The notes: a model not told the origin generated them from the letters alone. A stretch of DNA of 64,000 nt from Siphonodentalium dalli (GCA_032622095.1 CP136068.1:8845314-8909313), one strand, 5' to 3'; positions 37,770-50,108 are shown, numbered from the stretch's first letter. A program made the numbers and translations.

Positions 37770-38178
37770 TTAACTATATTCACAAAGCTCTTTCTGTTAA
37801 TCTATGCTGACGATACTGTGTTGATTGCCCACTCCCGCCAAACTTTGCAAAACTCACTAAATATCTTTGCGAGGTACTGTAATACATGGCGCTTAAATAT
37901 CAATTCTGATAAGACAAAAATATTGATATTTGGCAAAACACAGAAAAGAGATAAATTATTTCAGTTTAAAATTGCAGATAACAAACTTGAGATTAATAAA
38001 TAACTACAAATACTTGGGAACCTTCTTTCATAAAAACCGATCGTTCGCGAGAGAGGGAAATAGTAGATGTCTCAAAGCGAAAAGTGCTGTGTTCGCGCTT
38101 CTCAATAAAATGAGGGCTAATAATTTAAGTGTCGACTATAATAGAATATATGAGAACTCCATCGTACCGATGACATAA
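37770..38178 (+). pseudogene. LINE reverse transcriptase remnant with YADD motif
   Basis: The frame from 37758 reads LIYADDTVLIAHS, then SLNIFARYCNTWRLNINSDK, then TKILIFGK, the reverse transcriptase palm with the catalytic YADD (Asp-Asp) and the following W-L-N-K-T block. It stops at 38003. The continuation NYKYLGTFF, with the rest to 38178, is in another frame, so there is a frameshift near 38000. Upstream finger and downstream thumb regions are missing. The pattern fits a CR1/Jockey/RTE-like non-LTR element. It is not functional. Confidence 0.85.
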
Positions 38179-38224
38179 ATATGTAGCAGAAATTTGGTCA
38201 CATGAAATTCGGTACACACTAAAA

Positions 38225-38655
38225 ATGTACCCGAGGCTGAGTCCGGCTCGGAATAAAAGGTGTATACGGAGTGTTATATAGCGTTTGGTCCGTTGTTTCT
38301 CAATGAATATTATTGAAATTTGGTGTATATGTCCGGGCTGGGACATGGAATACAACGTTTGAATTGTTTTTAAATTTACAAATTTGTTGTTTTTATTAAT
38401 TGTTTTTTCGTTCTGAAAAACACTATAAAGTGTATGCGACCGGCTCCAAAATAAAAGGTGTGAGCGGACTTGATGTCACATTATCTTCTTTGTTTATAAA
38501 TGGACAAGACTGAAATATAGTACATATGTCCGGGTTATGACATGGACAACATTAACGTTTGAATTGTTCTTAAATTCACAAATTTGTTGATTTTATCAAC
38601 TTTTCGTTCTTTCATTCTATAAAGTGTAAACGGTCGGCCCCACTTAAAAGTTAAG
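38225..38655. repeat. Tandem duplication, about 215 bp
   Basis: Two copies share aataaaaggtgt, atatgtccgggtt/ct, gacatgga, acgtttgaattgtt, aaatt-acaaatttgttg and ctataaagtgta. Confidence 0.75.
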
Positions 38656-38786
38656 CGGCTTATGTGCTTAGTGTTATCGGTAATCGGATTAACTAATTGG
38701 CGATTCTAAACTATTGTGTTTTGGGGTATTTGAGCTTGTTTGTGAAATAATAAGTGAGGACGTGAATATATTTATTTTAAATGATA

Positions 38787-39120
38787 AATTTATTTAATGA
38801 TAATAAACACATACAATATAATAACGAACACGAGACATACATAATTTATAAACTGTTAACAAAAGATATCAAATTCAATACATGACAAAGATGACTCCGT
38901 GAAGTTTATAAAGTGAACATACAAACATTAAGGTAATAATATTTTTAAGGAATGCAACTTTATTTAATGATAATAAACACATAAATTAAAATAACAAACA
39001 CGAGGCATACATGATTTATAAACTGTTAACAAAAGATATCAAATTCAATACATGACAAAGATGACTCAGTGAAGTTTATAAAGTGAACATATAAATATTA
39101 AGGTAAGAATCTTTTTAAGC
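38787..39120. repeat. Tandem duplication, about 170 bp, well conserved
   Basis: tttatttaatgataataaac repeats at 38787 and 38958. The rest of the two units is nearly identical, including catgacaaagatgact and gtgaagtttataaagtgaac. Confidence 0.9.
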
Positions 39121-39139
39121 ATTACTAAACCGTTTAGCA

Positions 39140-40490
39140 CAGACCACAGTCCACTTCACTCATCCGATCATCACCAAACTTCATATTTATCTTGATATTG
39201 ATCTATCAGATGAGAGCTATCAAATATTTTTTGAATTTCATAGGAAAAAATGGTCGCCAGCGACCATATTGCATTTACGTTATATGTTATCGCGTCATGT
39301 CGATATCTAGTATTACTTAGAAATTTCACCTTTCCAGATTCATTATTGCTCCATTGACTGTAACATATGAAATTATTCCCCTCTTCGGATAGAGTGTCAC
39401 TGAAACTTTATTTTGTCAGACTGTATGTATAGTCACTGATTATATGTAGCAATAGTCTGTAATAAGATGTAGCACTATTTTATTTTATATTTACATGTTG
39501 TGCTGTTTTATACAACAATTCTAATTCCCCCTAGATCATCATGTGATCGACCATACATCGCGCGCGAGGACCTGATTGAATTAAGGGGGGGTTTATGGAT
39601 CTCTTCTGTCCTCAAGCTAGATTATGCTTATGCCATTTAATGGCATGTTTCTAACGTGGAGGGTTAGATATGCTTGAGACACCACCACTCTTCAATTCAC
39701 ACCAAGTTCTCAGTTGTCATGTTCGGATATTAGAACCCATAGCCATGATATGTGGTTTATTTTGTGTATACTATAGTAAAATAGTTATTTTCAGTACCTT
39801 TATATACCGGCACTGTGTATAGCAATGCATATAAATGAATCCATGTATACATGTATATTGATTCAACGGATTCAGTGGTTTTGTCCATCAGTCTATCAAT
39901 TTACGGGGAAACATGGCCACCAGCAGTACACCCTGCTAAATTTCAAATTTGAATCAATTGGCGCACCCTGCAGCCAGCTTTTATTGGAGAACTTTTTCTC
40001 ATGTGGATATTTTGGGTCACCGCTAGATGTGAGCCATATTTTGTTCTCAAACGTTCCTTGTGAAAACATCACAGCCAGCGGTGATCTTGAATTTTACTAT
40101 TTTCATGGCTAAATAATTTGGTTGATCCTACAGACGACACCCCTCGTCCGATCGTCACCAGATTCCACAATGATCTTCTGGATAACCAGAATCTAATTTT
40201 TCCGAATGTCGTTAAAATACATGACCACAGGCAGCAATTTGGCATCTTACTCTTTTGCATGACTGAATTGTTTAGCAACTGTACAGACATATCCCTCATC
40301 TGATAGTCACCAAACTTCATATTGATCTTCGGGCTGAAAACTAGATGGTAGCTATCGAATGCTTTGAATTTTTTTGGAAAACATTGTCGCCAGCAGTCAT
40401 CTTCTATTTTGGTTTTTATATACATGTATATCTCTTCATGCGGATAGCCAGTATTACGTAGGTACTTCAACTTTCCGCATTCCTGTCATC
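39140..40490. repeat. Dispersed repeat units, several copies
   Basis: Segments at about 39140-39360 and 40270-40490 share ctcatc-gat-atcaccaaacttcata, agctatc(a/g)aat, tcgccagc and ccagtattac(g)ta(g). A third piece around 39890-40180 shares parts. Open frames on either strand (95 and 133 codons) follow these repeats and show no domain. Confidence 0.6.
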
Positions 40491-40659
40491 ATTTGAAATA
40501 TAAAAATTTACCTGATACATGCACCCTTCAAAATTTGTTTCGTCATATCTATTTTAATGACTCGTATGGTAATATTGATATAGATATATTTGTCAAACAT
40601 TTCTTTGTACAATATACAGGTATTTAGTTTGTAACTAAATCTAGAAATATATAATAGTA

Positions 40660-41155
40660 GCTGGTGGACCCGAATTCGTCCGGGATGTTCCCCTCTGATT
40701 TTCGGAGAATTGCGCGATTTAACCTTGAATTGACCATTTTAAAGGTGAAGGTCATGCCGGGGTCACGATTGGACCCGTCCTAAACACTCCCCGGACAAAA
40801 GTGCCCGACAAAAGTACCCGTCGAAATCAGCCCGGCTTTACCCGATTTGACCTTGAATTAACAATTTTGAATGTCAAGATCAGGTCGAGGTCATGATTTG
40901 ACCCATCCGAAACACTCCTGGGACAAAGGTAACGGTAGGTATCAAATTTCGTTGAAATCCTTCCGTTTTACCAGATTTGACCTTGAATTGATCTTTTTGA
41001 ATGTCAAAGTCAGGTCGGGATCAAGATTTGACCCGTCCAAAATACTCCCTGGAAATAATTTCCCTTAGGTATCAAATTTTGTCAAATCTGTCCGGCAGTT
41101 TTCCCGGCCATAGCTAACAGACAAACAGACAGACACATGTCCAAAATATATATTA
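40660..41155. mobile_element. Short interspersed element with ACAGAC tail, copy 1
   Basis: Starts tagtagctggtggacccgaa, contains about 115-base internal tandem units (gatttgaccttgaatt, gtca-gatcaggtcg, tttgacccgtcc) and ends cagacaaacagacagacaca. It is followed directly by a second element of the same type. Confidence 0.6.
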
Positions 41156-41540
41156 GACTAGCTGATGTACTCGACTTCGTTCGGGCTATTTAGGGATTTT
41201 TTTGTGATCGCCTCCATCTGGGCAGTACCCAGTATATACAGCGTCTGCCCAAACTATTGTTCAATTGGTCCAGAAACATGCCTATATCAGCACGTTCGAT
41301 GACATGGTACCACATGAAATTGGACCCGTCCATATTGCTCCCGGGATCGAAGTAGTCCTACACACAAATTTTTAGTCGGATCGGTCAAGGTCCAGAAACA
41401 TGCCTATGCGCGAGGTCAAGTTGACACGTTAAATACCAAATCCGAGTCGGATTGGTCGAGCAGTGTTAGAGTCTATAACACATACACACATGCATTCATA
41501 CATACACACATACATACAGACAGGTGTTCCAAAATGTATA
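41156..41540. mobile_element. Short interspersed element with ACAGAC tail, copy 2
   Basis: Starts actagctgatgtactcgact, then tcgttcgggc, and ends in an ACAC/ATAC/ACAG run. Its head resembles copy 1 and 24541. No enzyme frame. Confidence 0.6.
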
Positions 41541-42989
41541 ATCGATGGCTACAACAATTCTATGGTAGATAGTTCACGGGCGACCTGATGCATGCATCTT
41601 AGTTTTCTTGTTTATAATATCCCTGTGTTTTTGTAGCATACTACCGTTAGATGGATTAAGTCAGATTTTTGTGCTATTATTTCTACGCGCAATATGTTAT
41701 CAATGGGTGTGGTCGACACGGATAAATAGGGAATGATAGCAGTTTTGCAATCGGAACGTAATTCGCGTCGGATGCGGGTGTCTTTCGTTCCGTGTTTCTG
41801 AAATGAAGGTCGGAGCTAGTTTTGAAAGCACTAATTCATCATTTGGGAATACATTATTGCTGGACTGGATATACCATATAACAGCAAAAACTATCAAAAT
41901 TATATTAAGACAAAACGAAAAATTGTGGTACAAAATAAGGACATATCCGATTAAATTGAATTAAATTAAATGGGACCCCCTGCTCCAGTTTCTTAAGTCA
42001 TTCTTTGTCTTTAAAAATGGATTTGGAAAAATATTATATGGAAACATCTGCTATCGGGACTCAGATACAACCCACCCACCCGGACCTTGTATTCTGGATT
42101 TTTTTAAAGACCCCCCCCCCCCCCCCCACCCCCCTGCGACCATTACATTTTCTGGACAATAATTTTCAATAACTTCAACCACGGCGATCGTTAGTTAGAA
42201 TTCACCCCAATGAATTAAAATTTCCAACAGGTACCTCATGATTGCCAGTTGTTGGAAATTCCCACCTGATTGATATTTCCACCTGATATTCCCTATAATA
42301 ATGGTTCGAAATGTTTTCAACTGATAACCATTTCAGTTCAAACATTTGGCCGAAATTAGGAAAAGAATCGAGTTTTTGTACCGGTACCAAATATTTGATG
42401 TCCCAAAATCACAGAAATTAAACAATTTCAACTTATTTTTGTCAGGTTCTTCCATCTAATTTATCAGGAATGCATGCAATTTCCAGCTGCTAAAAGTTTG
42501 ACCAAAGTTTGGTTGCGACAACAACCATGAGTATTTTAGGAAACCCGACGTTCCAACTTTAAAACACCACGTTCACAGCATGCATGACTTAAATATAAGA
42601 CAATTTCAGCCGTTACCGTACAGTCATAATAGTACCGAACAGGGGAGTTGCGACATGAGCGAAACATGCAGGAACGTGACTAAAGGGGTTTTGTTTGGGG
42701 TCGGGGTGTTCAACTTATCATTTCCATTTGCACCCCACTAAATTCACAACTCCAGAGACAACTGAATATCTTCTCTTTAAGTTTGCAATATTCTAATTGA
42801 TACATGTATATACCTCATTGTCAGAAACAGTTAGAAATTACGAACCTAACGCAGTAACCCAGGTATGGGTGGGGGTTGGAATGTCTTGAACTGAATGTAA
42901 TTTCAGTGTAATATTTTGACTCAAAGTTGAACAATATATTGTTGGTTCTTGATCTGAACACACAATATTTTACACTGTGCATTGATTGG
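41541..42989. other. Unassigned DNA with a poly-C tract
   Basis: Seventeen C in a row at 42111-42127. No gene recognised. Short GT/CA-type repeats of ttccacctgat occur near 42260-42290. Confidence 0.4.
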
Positions 42990-43430
42990 AAAGGACCCCG
43001 GTGGTCCCGTCGGTAGAACGATCAGTGCATTATGTCGTCTAGCGCCGACGAAGCTTGTTCGAATACAGACAAGCACACGGGTTCGGGATAGGATAATCTG
43101 ATTCGTGTATCTGGACAAGTTTGTCGGTTGCTTTCCGGGGTCGGTGGTTTCTATACACAGCGGAGTGATTTATCGGTGAAATTTACTCTCTGCGTAGACT
43201 TTCCTCCACCCGTAAACTGATAACGTGGTGACATCCGCACATAGGGTGATAAACCCGCACCACCCCTGCCCCGTGATCCCTGTCAAACGGCGACGGCATA
43301 CAGGTACCGCTATACAACACGGAGATAAGTCCCTTTCACGTGCTCAGGTTTGGCAACACCAACACGACAATCTCGATGCAGCCCGCAGCACGCTTTTGTC
43401 CATAGATTGTCGTTGAGTGTACAATAATCC
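42990..43430 (+). mobile_element. tRNA-derived SINE-like element
   Basis: A tRNA-like head lies at about 42997-43067: an A-box-like tggtcccgtcggtagaacg and, 37 bases later, a B-box-like ttgttcgaatac. The 350 bases that follow are clearly more GC-rich than the surroundings. A poly(A) or simple-repeat tail was not identified, so the 3' edge is uncertain. A plain tRNA pseudogene is an alternative for the head. Confidence 0.45.
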
Positions 43431-43986
43431 GCCGATCCCAGCTTGGGACCAGGTGGTTTCGCGAGACCAAGTCCTGACTTGGAACACCGTGATTATTAGG
43501 CCCGTTCCAAACGACGGATTTTTGTCGACTCGAATCTAATACCAGACCCACAATTGTATTAAATGCGTCAAAAATGCGACGTTTGAAACAATTAGATCCG
43601 TGTCAGACGCACCACAGACGAATCTCCGTCCAATTCAGACGAATCTTCGTCGGTGATGCGTCTGAAATCCGTCTTGGTTTCAAACGACGGATTTTTGACG
43701 ACTCGAATCTAATACATGTGACGAGAAGAGCCGAAAGTTTCCGAATAACGAATGAAAATGCTATGATAATGATATGATAATGGTATAATAATGAGGGAGT
43801 TCCCCTTATCTGCGGAAATACCCACATGAATGTCATTTGTCGCACGCTCTCTTTGTTATAAAGAAAGATATATCAATAAGAATTGCTTAGGTAACATTGT
43901 GAAAATTTTAATTATTATGGCAGTTTGATTTCTCAACGAACATGGCATGTCACTGCTTCACGTCTTATAATGGATATATTATCAAT

Positions 43987-44687
43987 GATTTATAATAATT
44001 CATATATACCGGTATAAGGGGTACGGGTTGTAGCAACTGATTTATAATAATTCATATATACCGATATTCCTTATTGTAAGGGATAGGGGTGGTAGTCTCT
44101 GATGTATAATAATTAATATATACCGGTATTACTTATTATAAGGGGTAGGGGTGGTACCACTGATTAATAATAATTCATATATACCGGCATTACTTGTTAT
44201 GAGGGGTATATGGGTGGTAAGCTCTTATTTATAATAATTCATATATTCCGGTATTACTTATTATAAGGGGCAGAGTGGTAGCCTATCATTTATAATAATT
44301 TATATATACCGGTATTACTTATTATGAGGGTAGGGATAGTAGCCTATGATTTATAATATTCATAGATAACGGTATTCCTTATTATAAAGAATATAGGGTG
44401 GTAGCCTATGATTTATAATAATTAATATATTCCGGTATTCCTTATTATAAGGGGCAGAGTGGTAGCCTCAGATTTATAATAATTCATATAAACCGGTATT
44501 ACTTATTATAAGGGGTATGGATAGTAGCCTATGAATTATAATAATTCATATATACCGGTATTCCGTATTATAAAGGATATAGGGTGGTAGCCTATGATTT
44601 ATAATAATTAATATATTCCGGTAATCCTTATTATAAGTGGTAGGGGTGGTAGTCTCTGATTTATAATAATTCTTGTATACCGGTATT
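43987..44687. repeat. 62-bp minisatellite, about 12 copies
   Basis: Each unit has atttataataattcatatat, accggtatt, then cttattataaggggtagggg and tggtagcct. Spacing of the ccggta words is 60-64 bases except for the first, which is 52. Confidence 0.92.
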
Positions 44688-44879
44688 TACATGCATGGTA
44701 TACACATATATAGATGGCAATTGGTTGCAAGATATAACAATTATTTGTAGCGCCTATTATAGTATATTATATACCTGCATGTACTATATACATCCTCATA
44801 TACATGAGCACATATATTCGCGCTGCAGTCGCGCATATATATATATACATAATTTATTCTGTATTTTAGTATATATATA

Positions 44880-44955
44880 GGTCACGCGTAGATATAGAGG
44901 TATATGTTATACATATATATATGTATAACATATACCTCTATATCTACGCGTGACC
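44880..44955. repeat. Perfect 76-bp palindrome without spacer
   Basis: Two 38-base halves are exact complements with no loop. They begin ggtcacgcgtagatatagag and the centre is tatatatata. It sits just after the minisatellite inside the Harbinger-like element. Confidence 0.95.
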
Positions 44956-45124
44956 AATTTTTGACGGTAACCGGGAATCCACCTTTAAATAAATCTACCG
45001 ATGTATTAGATTCGACGCGACAAAGATGCGTCCGTCTGTAACAAAATCGACCGCAGACGCATCACCGACGGATTTAATACAATTAGATTCGAGTCGACAA
45101 AAATCCGTCGTTTGGAACGGGCCT

Positions 45125-46020
45125 TAGGGTGTTCCAGACCAGAGACCAGAATTCAGCCGAAAGGGTTGCTCTCAATATTGACTGAGGATGTGGGCAAAGG
45201 GTAGTAACAGTAAAGGACCCCCTACCATATTTGAAGTCATGAAGACACCGCATGCTGTTTAATATTAACCGAGGGTGCAACCAAGGGTTAGAATTTATCA
45301 GGATACACACATGGATGTATTTGTTCCAGAAATCCTGCACCATGTGTTCACAACAAGCGGCTGGCAAATGTTTCTGTACCCCCTACCCTATTTGAAGTCT
45401 TGAACACATTACGTACTAAATGAATTATGCTCTCAATATCAAAAGATTATGTGGCCGAATTGCTACTATATCAGGCATGATACGATATATAATATTAAGT
45501 TGGTTTCCGACAGCTTGTGAGGCTGTCACACTCTACAAAAAGGGGCTGGCAAATAACAAAAATGCAATTTTAACTATTTGCGCAAACACCTGCACTATTT
45601 TAAGTCATGAAAACACAAAAGGGATATGCTCTCAGTTTTAACTGAGGCTGTGGACAGATGGCAGTTATATCAGGAAGTAAACAAATTATATGGATGTTTT
45701 GGTTCCTGATCCCTGGGAGTTCAATAATCGGCTGGCAAATACGAAAGGCGAATTTTAACTTTTTTGGGACCCCCCCTACCCTATTTTATGTCTTGAACAT
45801 ATCACGAACTAAAATGATGTATACGTTTTAGCAGAGGGTTTCCAGAAGAGGCTATTTAATTACTTCGGATGCACGAGCTCGTTTTCAAAAACCTGCGACA
45901 CCTTACAAAAGCGAACGTCAAACCAGAACGACCATGTTCGATGGTTTGGAGACCACATACCCTATTTTAAGTCTTGAACACCCAACGAACTGAATATTAT
46001 GACAACGTTCTCTCAGCAAC
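45125..46020. repeat. Degenerate tandem array, 160-210 bp units
   Basis: The word cctaccctatttgaagtctt and variants occur at about 45222, 45383, 45594, 45775 and 45958. Other shared parts are gctctcaatatt-actgagg, ggatgtttt-gttcc and ggctggcaaat. A lone unit lies at 37528. Confidence 0.75.
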
Positions 46021-47614
46021 CCATCACACTAATTTGCTTTTGATTTAGATATACTGGTGTATACAACTGAGAAAACTGCCACCTTGGTGAAACTATAGTG
46101 TGGATTCATTTGAACATAATGTTGTAACTTGGGGTCTGGATGCCTGAACACGTCTTTAGTCACTTAAGCAATGTTCGGGGGCCAATTTTCAGCAAACGAG
46201 TCATGTTGAATCCCATTATTATCAGTTGGGAAATTTGGTAAAATTCTAACAAAAAACATGTAATTTGTCGACCAAAAACGTGTTTGGGGAGGGGCAGCTA
46301 AAATCGATTATTTCGCAAACCGTTCTTAAATTGCTGTCAACTTATTTCTACATAAGTTTGTCAGATACTAGCTGCACCATATGGATTAAATAATTTTGGC
46401 CTTATTGCTATATCCATTTGAATGATAATGTTTGAAAACAGATATTTTTGTGAACAAGAGCGATTTTTCAGCAAAAAATAAATGTTTCGGCTCCAAATGG
46501 CGGGAAAATCGAACTTAATCAACACATTTATAATATCAAGTAGAGATATGTATGATGCAGTCATTTCGGCACCAACAATGTTGGCAAATATGTTAGGACG
46601 TAGCTGTGGGAATCGCTAAATCGTTAATTTCTGTAAAAAGTCACTGGTAGTATCGTTCATCGTCGATTTGACAATAGCCACCACCGATTGCGTTATTTTT
46701 CACTATCATTTTTCGTGAACAATATATATGTTTTCTTTAATCAAAGTTGGTTTCAACTTGCTCTACCTTGGGTAGGGGTATCTCGAAAACTAGAGCTCTT
46801 TTTCGATTTGGCCGCTGTACTATCATATCAGCTGCACTGTTTGTCGGTATTATTTTCGAATTTCGTTTTATTTTAAGGAATATAGACTCAGTAAGCTACT
46901 ACTAATGAACAAACGTCAAGCAGATGATACAAGTAGAGGACGTTTTACGGCGGAGCATGTAGAAGATGCTAGACGATTCGATTTAAACAGAAGACAGTGT
47001 GGAACATGAATGATGTGGTGCATGGCTGTGGCTCGAATGTCTCCTTTTGTAGGCGGTTGACAACAGTACAACATTTCACTGCATTCACTTCCAGTTTCGC
47101 CCCTGTGTGTTACAAGATTCCAATTTGAAGTCTCTGACGTTTATAAATTACCATGTTAATATCTCCTATGGCCTGCTATTGCTATTTCAGTTCACAAAAT
47201 CTACCAAAGTAGCACAATATCCTATTTCTTGTATAAACGCTCATTATTGTTGTTACCACATCAGAAAATCACTAGTGTTGGGTTTGAAATCATCCGAAGG
47301 TAAACAAAGTTATCTTGTTCTAGTGATCCAGTTAGAAATTATAAGTTGAACCCCCCCCCCCATAAAAAAACCCCTCTGACTACGTCCCTGAGAGTGTTAT
47401 CAGTAACTGATTGAAGATATCCAATTACAATTCCGCTATACAATTAGCGAGTATAAATGACAATATGAGAAACACATTATAGTAGTAATAAAATATCGTC
47501 TCGTCGGAACTAAAGTGTTCTATCTCTATATTATCATTTGTGTGGGAAATCGAGTATAAAGTTTTGATACCACGGTTTACATGCTCCCTTTCGTGTTAGA
47601 AGATATTACTAAGC
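46021..47614. other. Unassigned DNA
   Basis: 46110-46330 is related, in inverse orientation, to 36700-37330. An 11-base C run lies at 47351. Short open frames have no recognised content. Confidence 0.4.
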
Positions 47615-48700
47615 GGGTATGATTGCTGGTGTAAAACTACCAGTATATAACGAATTTCGAGACGAGAGGTATGATATCTTTGGTGTAATCAAGAAAACAA
47701 ACTTTGGATTAAATTTGCTGTTTTTCATACGTGCTGATTACTAAAATGTCCACGGACACTGGTGGATATATAGTGCATAATTACGTCATTCTGTGTGTTA
47801 CGTTGACATTACGCCAGTGTGTCTGTGTGTTTATTGACCAAGAATTCCTCTAGAAATAAGAGACTCATCGAGGAGTAAGAAAGCACCATTCCCTTCGAGT
47901 CACTTCACTTTATATATCGATTGCTTTTTATTGAATGTTGCAGATACAACAATACTTCACTGATATTTGTTTGATCACGTGGTGTAGAATAAATCAATTA
48001 ATTTGTCCACAGTGGAGATATAACAATAGATCACTGACCAATAAGCAGTTTTTGAGATGAAATTGAATTCAAATTTGGTATATGACACCATCACAGCCTG
48101 TTCTCGTGAAAATAAGCACGATACGGGATTATTTTGAATGTCGTATAGAGCGTATTTGAGAAAACAAGCTATGTATGGGCGTAAAACGCGGCGTTCAAAC
48201 TAAGCATATACTGACATAGGTAATGTGCATATAATAAGTATGAAACATACGTATTTACATATATCCGAGATATATGACTTATGCTGTACTATCTTGCGAC
48301 TTCTCGTATCGTATTACCTGAACATTTCCCACCAATGAAGCTTAAGTGCCACCGCAGACGCTACGATTAAAATCGTAAGTGGGGAAAATCGTAGGTGGAG
48401 AAATCGTAGCTTGCCCGCAGACGCTACGGTGCTGCGATCTTTGCAGCTACGATTTTCGTGGTATTTACAAACATGACCAGTGCGATGTCCAGTGCATGGT
48501 CATGTGACAGCTACGATCGCGCGCGTTGCCAAAGTCACGCCACGATTTTCCTGGTAAAATCAAACAGTGCTTGATTGCTACGATTTGGCTACGATATTGT
48601 CGTGGGCATGCGCATTGGATGCTTCCTCCTGCGATTTTCCCCACTTGCGATTTTAATCGCAGCGTGTGCGGTGGCACTAAGGGTCAATCCTACGCTTGTA
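47615..48700. repeat. Tandem duplication, copy 1 (with MITE)
   Basis: Starts gggtatgattgctggtgtaa and ends cctacgcttgta. It is followed at once by copy 2. Removing the 332-bp MITE and its target copy leaves about 751 bases. Confidence 0.92.
48346..48677. mobile_element. Harbinger-type MITE, 332 bp, with known empty site
   Basis: Terminal inverted repeats of about 50 bases with about four mismatches start GTGCCACCGCA(G/C)ACGCT. The flanks are TAA on both sides (48343-48345 and 48678-48680). The corresponding position in copy 2 (49384-49386) has a single TAA and no element. Another uninterrupted copy is at 51053-51055 in inverse orientation. No coding capacity. Confidence 0.92.
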
Positions 48701-49409
48701 GGGTATGATTGCTGGTGTAAAACTACTATTATATGACGAATTTCGAGACGATAGGTATGATATCTTTGGTGTAATCAAGAAAACAAACTTTGGATTAAAT
48801 TTGCTGTTGTTCACACGTGCTAATTATTGAAATGTCCACGGCGTCATTCTGTGTGTTACGTTGACATTACGCCAGTGTGTCTGTGTGTGTTTATTGACCA
48901 GGAATTCCTCTAGAAATAAGAGGCTCATCGAGGAGTAAGAAAACACCCTCCCCTTCGTGTCATTTCACTTTATATATCGATTGCTTTTTATTGAATGTTG
49001 CAGATACAACAATACATTACTGATATATGTTTGTCCACAGTGGACATATAACAATAGATCACTGACCAATAAGCAGTTTTTGAGATGGAATTGAATTAAA
49101 ATTTGGTATATGACACCATCACAGCCTGTTCTCGTGAAAATAAGCACGATACGGGATTATTTTGAATGTCGTATTTTAAGCCCATATAGAGCGTATTTGG
49201 GAAAACAAGCTATATATGGGCGTAAAACGCGGCGTTCAAACTAAGCATATACTGACACAGGTAGTGTGCATATAACAAGTATGAAACATACGTATTTACA
49301 TATCTCCGAGATATATGACTTATGTTGTACTATATTACGACTTCTCGTATCGTATTACCTGGACATTTGCCACCAATGAAGCTTAATGGTCAGTCCTACG
49401 CTTGTATTA
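48701..49409. repeat. Tandem duplication, copy 2 (empty site)
   Basis: Same start and end as copy 1, without the MITE and with some small deletions (for example around 48840). Confidence 0.92.
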
Positions 49410-49671
49410 TTTGTGTTTGATTGCTGTCTGTCTATATTTCTGGGCATCACTCCAAAACGGATTATAGTGATCGGGTCAATTTAAGATATAGGTGTCACGT
49501 CTGGTATTAACTGACGACCGGCGGTTTAAACCAATGGCTTAATCGAGTTTATAGTGGTACTGTAAATAATAGATCCGGTCATTTATGGGACCAAACAAAA
49601 TATATGCAACAATTTCATAATTTCAGCCATCTATTAGTATACAATATACCTGTGTGCTATATTGTCGGTGA

Positions 49672-49748
49672 AAACAACATGGTAATTATGATGAAAATGA
49701 ATAAATGACTCCAGCCATTTATTCATTTTCATTATTATCATGTTGTTT
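49672..49748. repeat. Hairpin, about 34-bp arms
   Basis: aaacaacatggtaattatga through aatgaataaatg pairs with catttattcatt through catgttgttt. A diverged second copy of this hairpin lies at about 50798-50882. Confidence 0.8.
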
Positions 49749-50108
49749 GCATCTTTCATAAAGCAAATGAGTGTACTTTGCACTAGTCGAATTCATTCAT
49801 TTGGATATAAACAATAGAGTATATGCCATTTGTACAACTCACGACTGACTTTATAATCGAGTTAAACTGAATTCGATAAATTTACTGATCAGCTTTTGGG
49901 TATGTAAACTGCTGATCAGCAGCTGATTCATCATTTTAGCTACACAAATATATTCATACAGTGCCTCTATGACACGTTCGTCTCTTTATATTTCCTGGCC
50001 ATTCCTCCAAACTAATAATGGAACATTCCGATGTATACTGTTTTAATACGGATGGGACAAGCCGTTCAGTGCAAAATGCGGTCAACCCTTTACCCAACAG
50101 AAGGGCCA

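Larger units (their letters stand above)
43499..45123. mobile_element. PIF/Harbinger-like nonautonomous element, 1625 bp
   Basis: The two ends are perfect 42-bp terminal inverted repeats starting GGCCCGTTCCAAACGACGG, flanked by TTA on both sides (43496-43498 and 45124-45126). A 3-bp TWA duplication and a GGCC-type terminus are hallmarks of PIF/Harbinger elements. An internal direct copy of the terminal sequence (aaacgacggatttttgacga) lies at about 43681. It carries a 62-bp minisatellite and a 76-bp perfect palindrome instead of a transposase. Confidence 0.85.

Noticed and set aside
40069-40470. 133-codon minus-strand frame
   Set aside because: It follows a dispersed repeat that occurs several times in 39-40.5 kb with broken frames.
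42997-43067. Functional tRNA gene
   Set aside because: Box A and box B words are imperfect, no clean acceptor stem pairing was found, and the sequence continues into a longer GC-rich element.
46904-47008. 34-codon frame with a Lys-Arg-Gln start, reminiscent of a processed peptide
   Set aside because: Too short, no signal peptide, no splice acceptor or donor, and no repeat of the motif.
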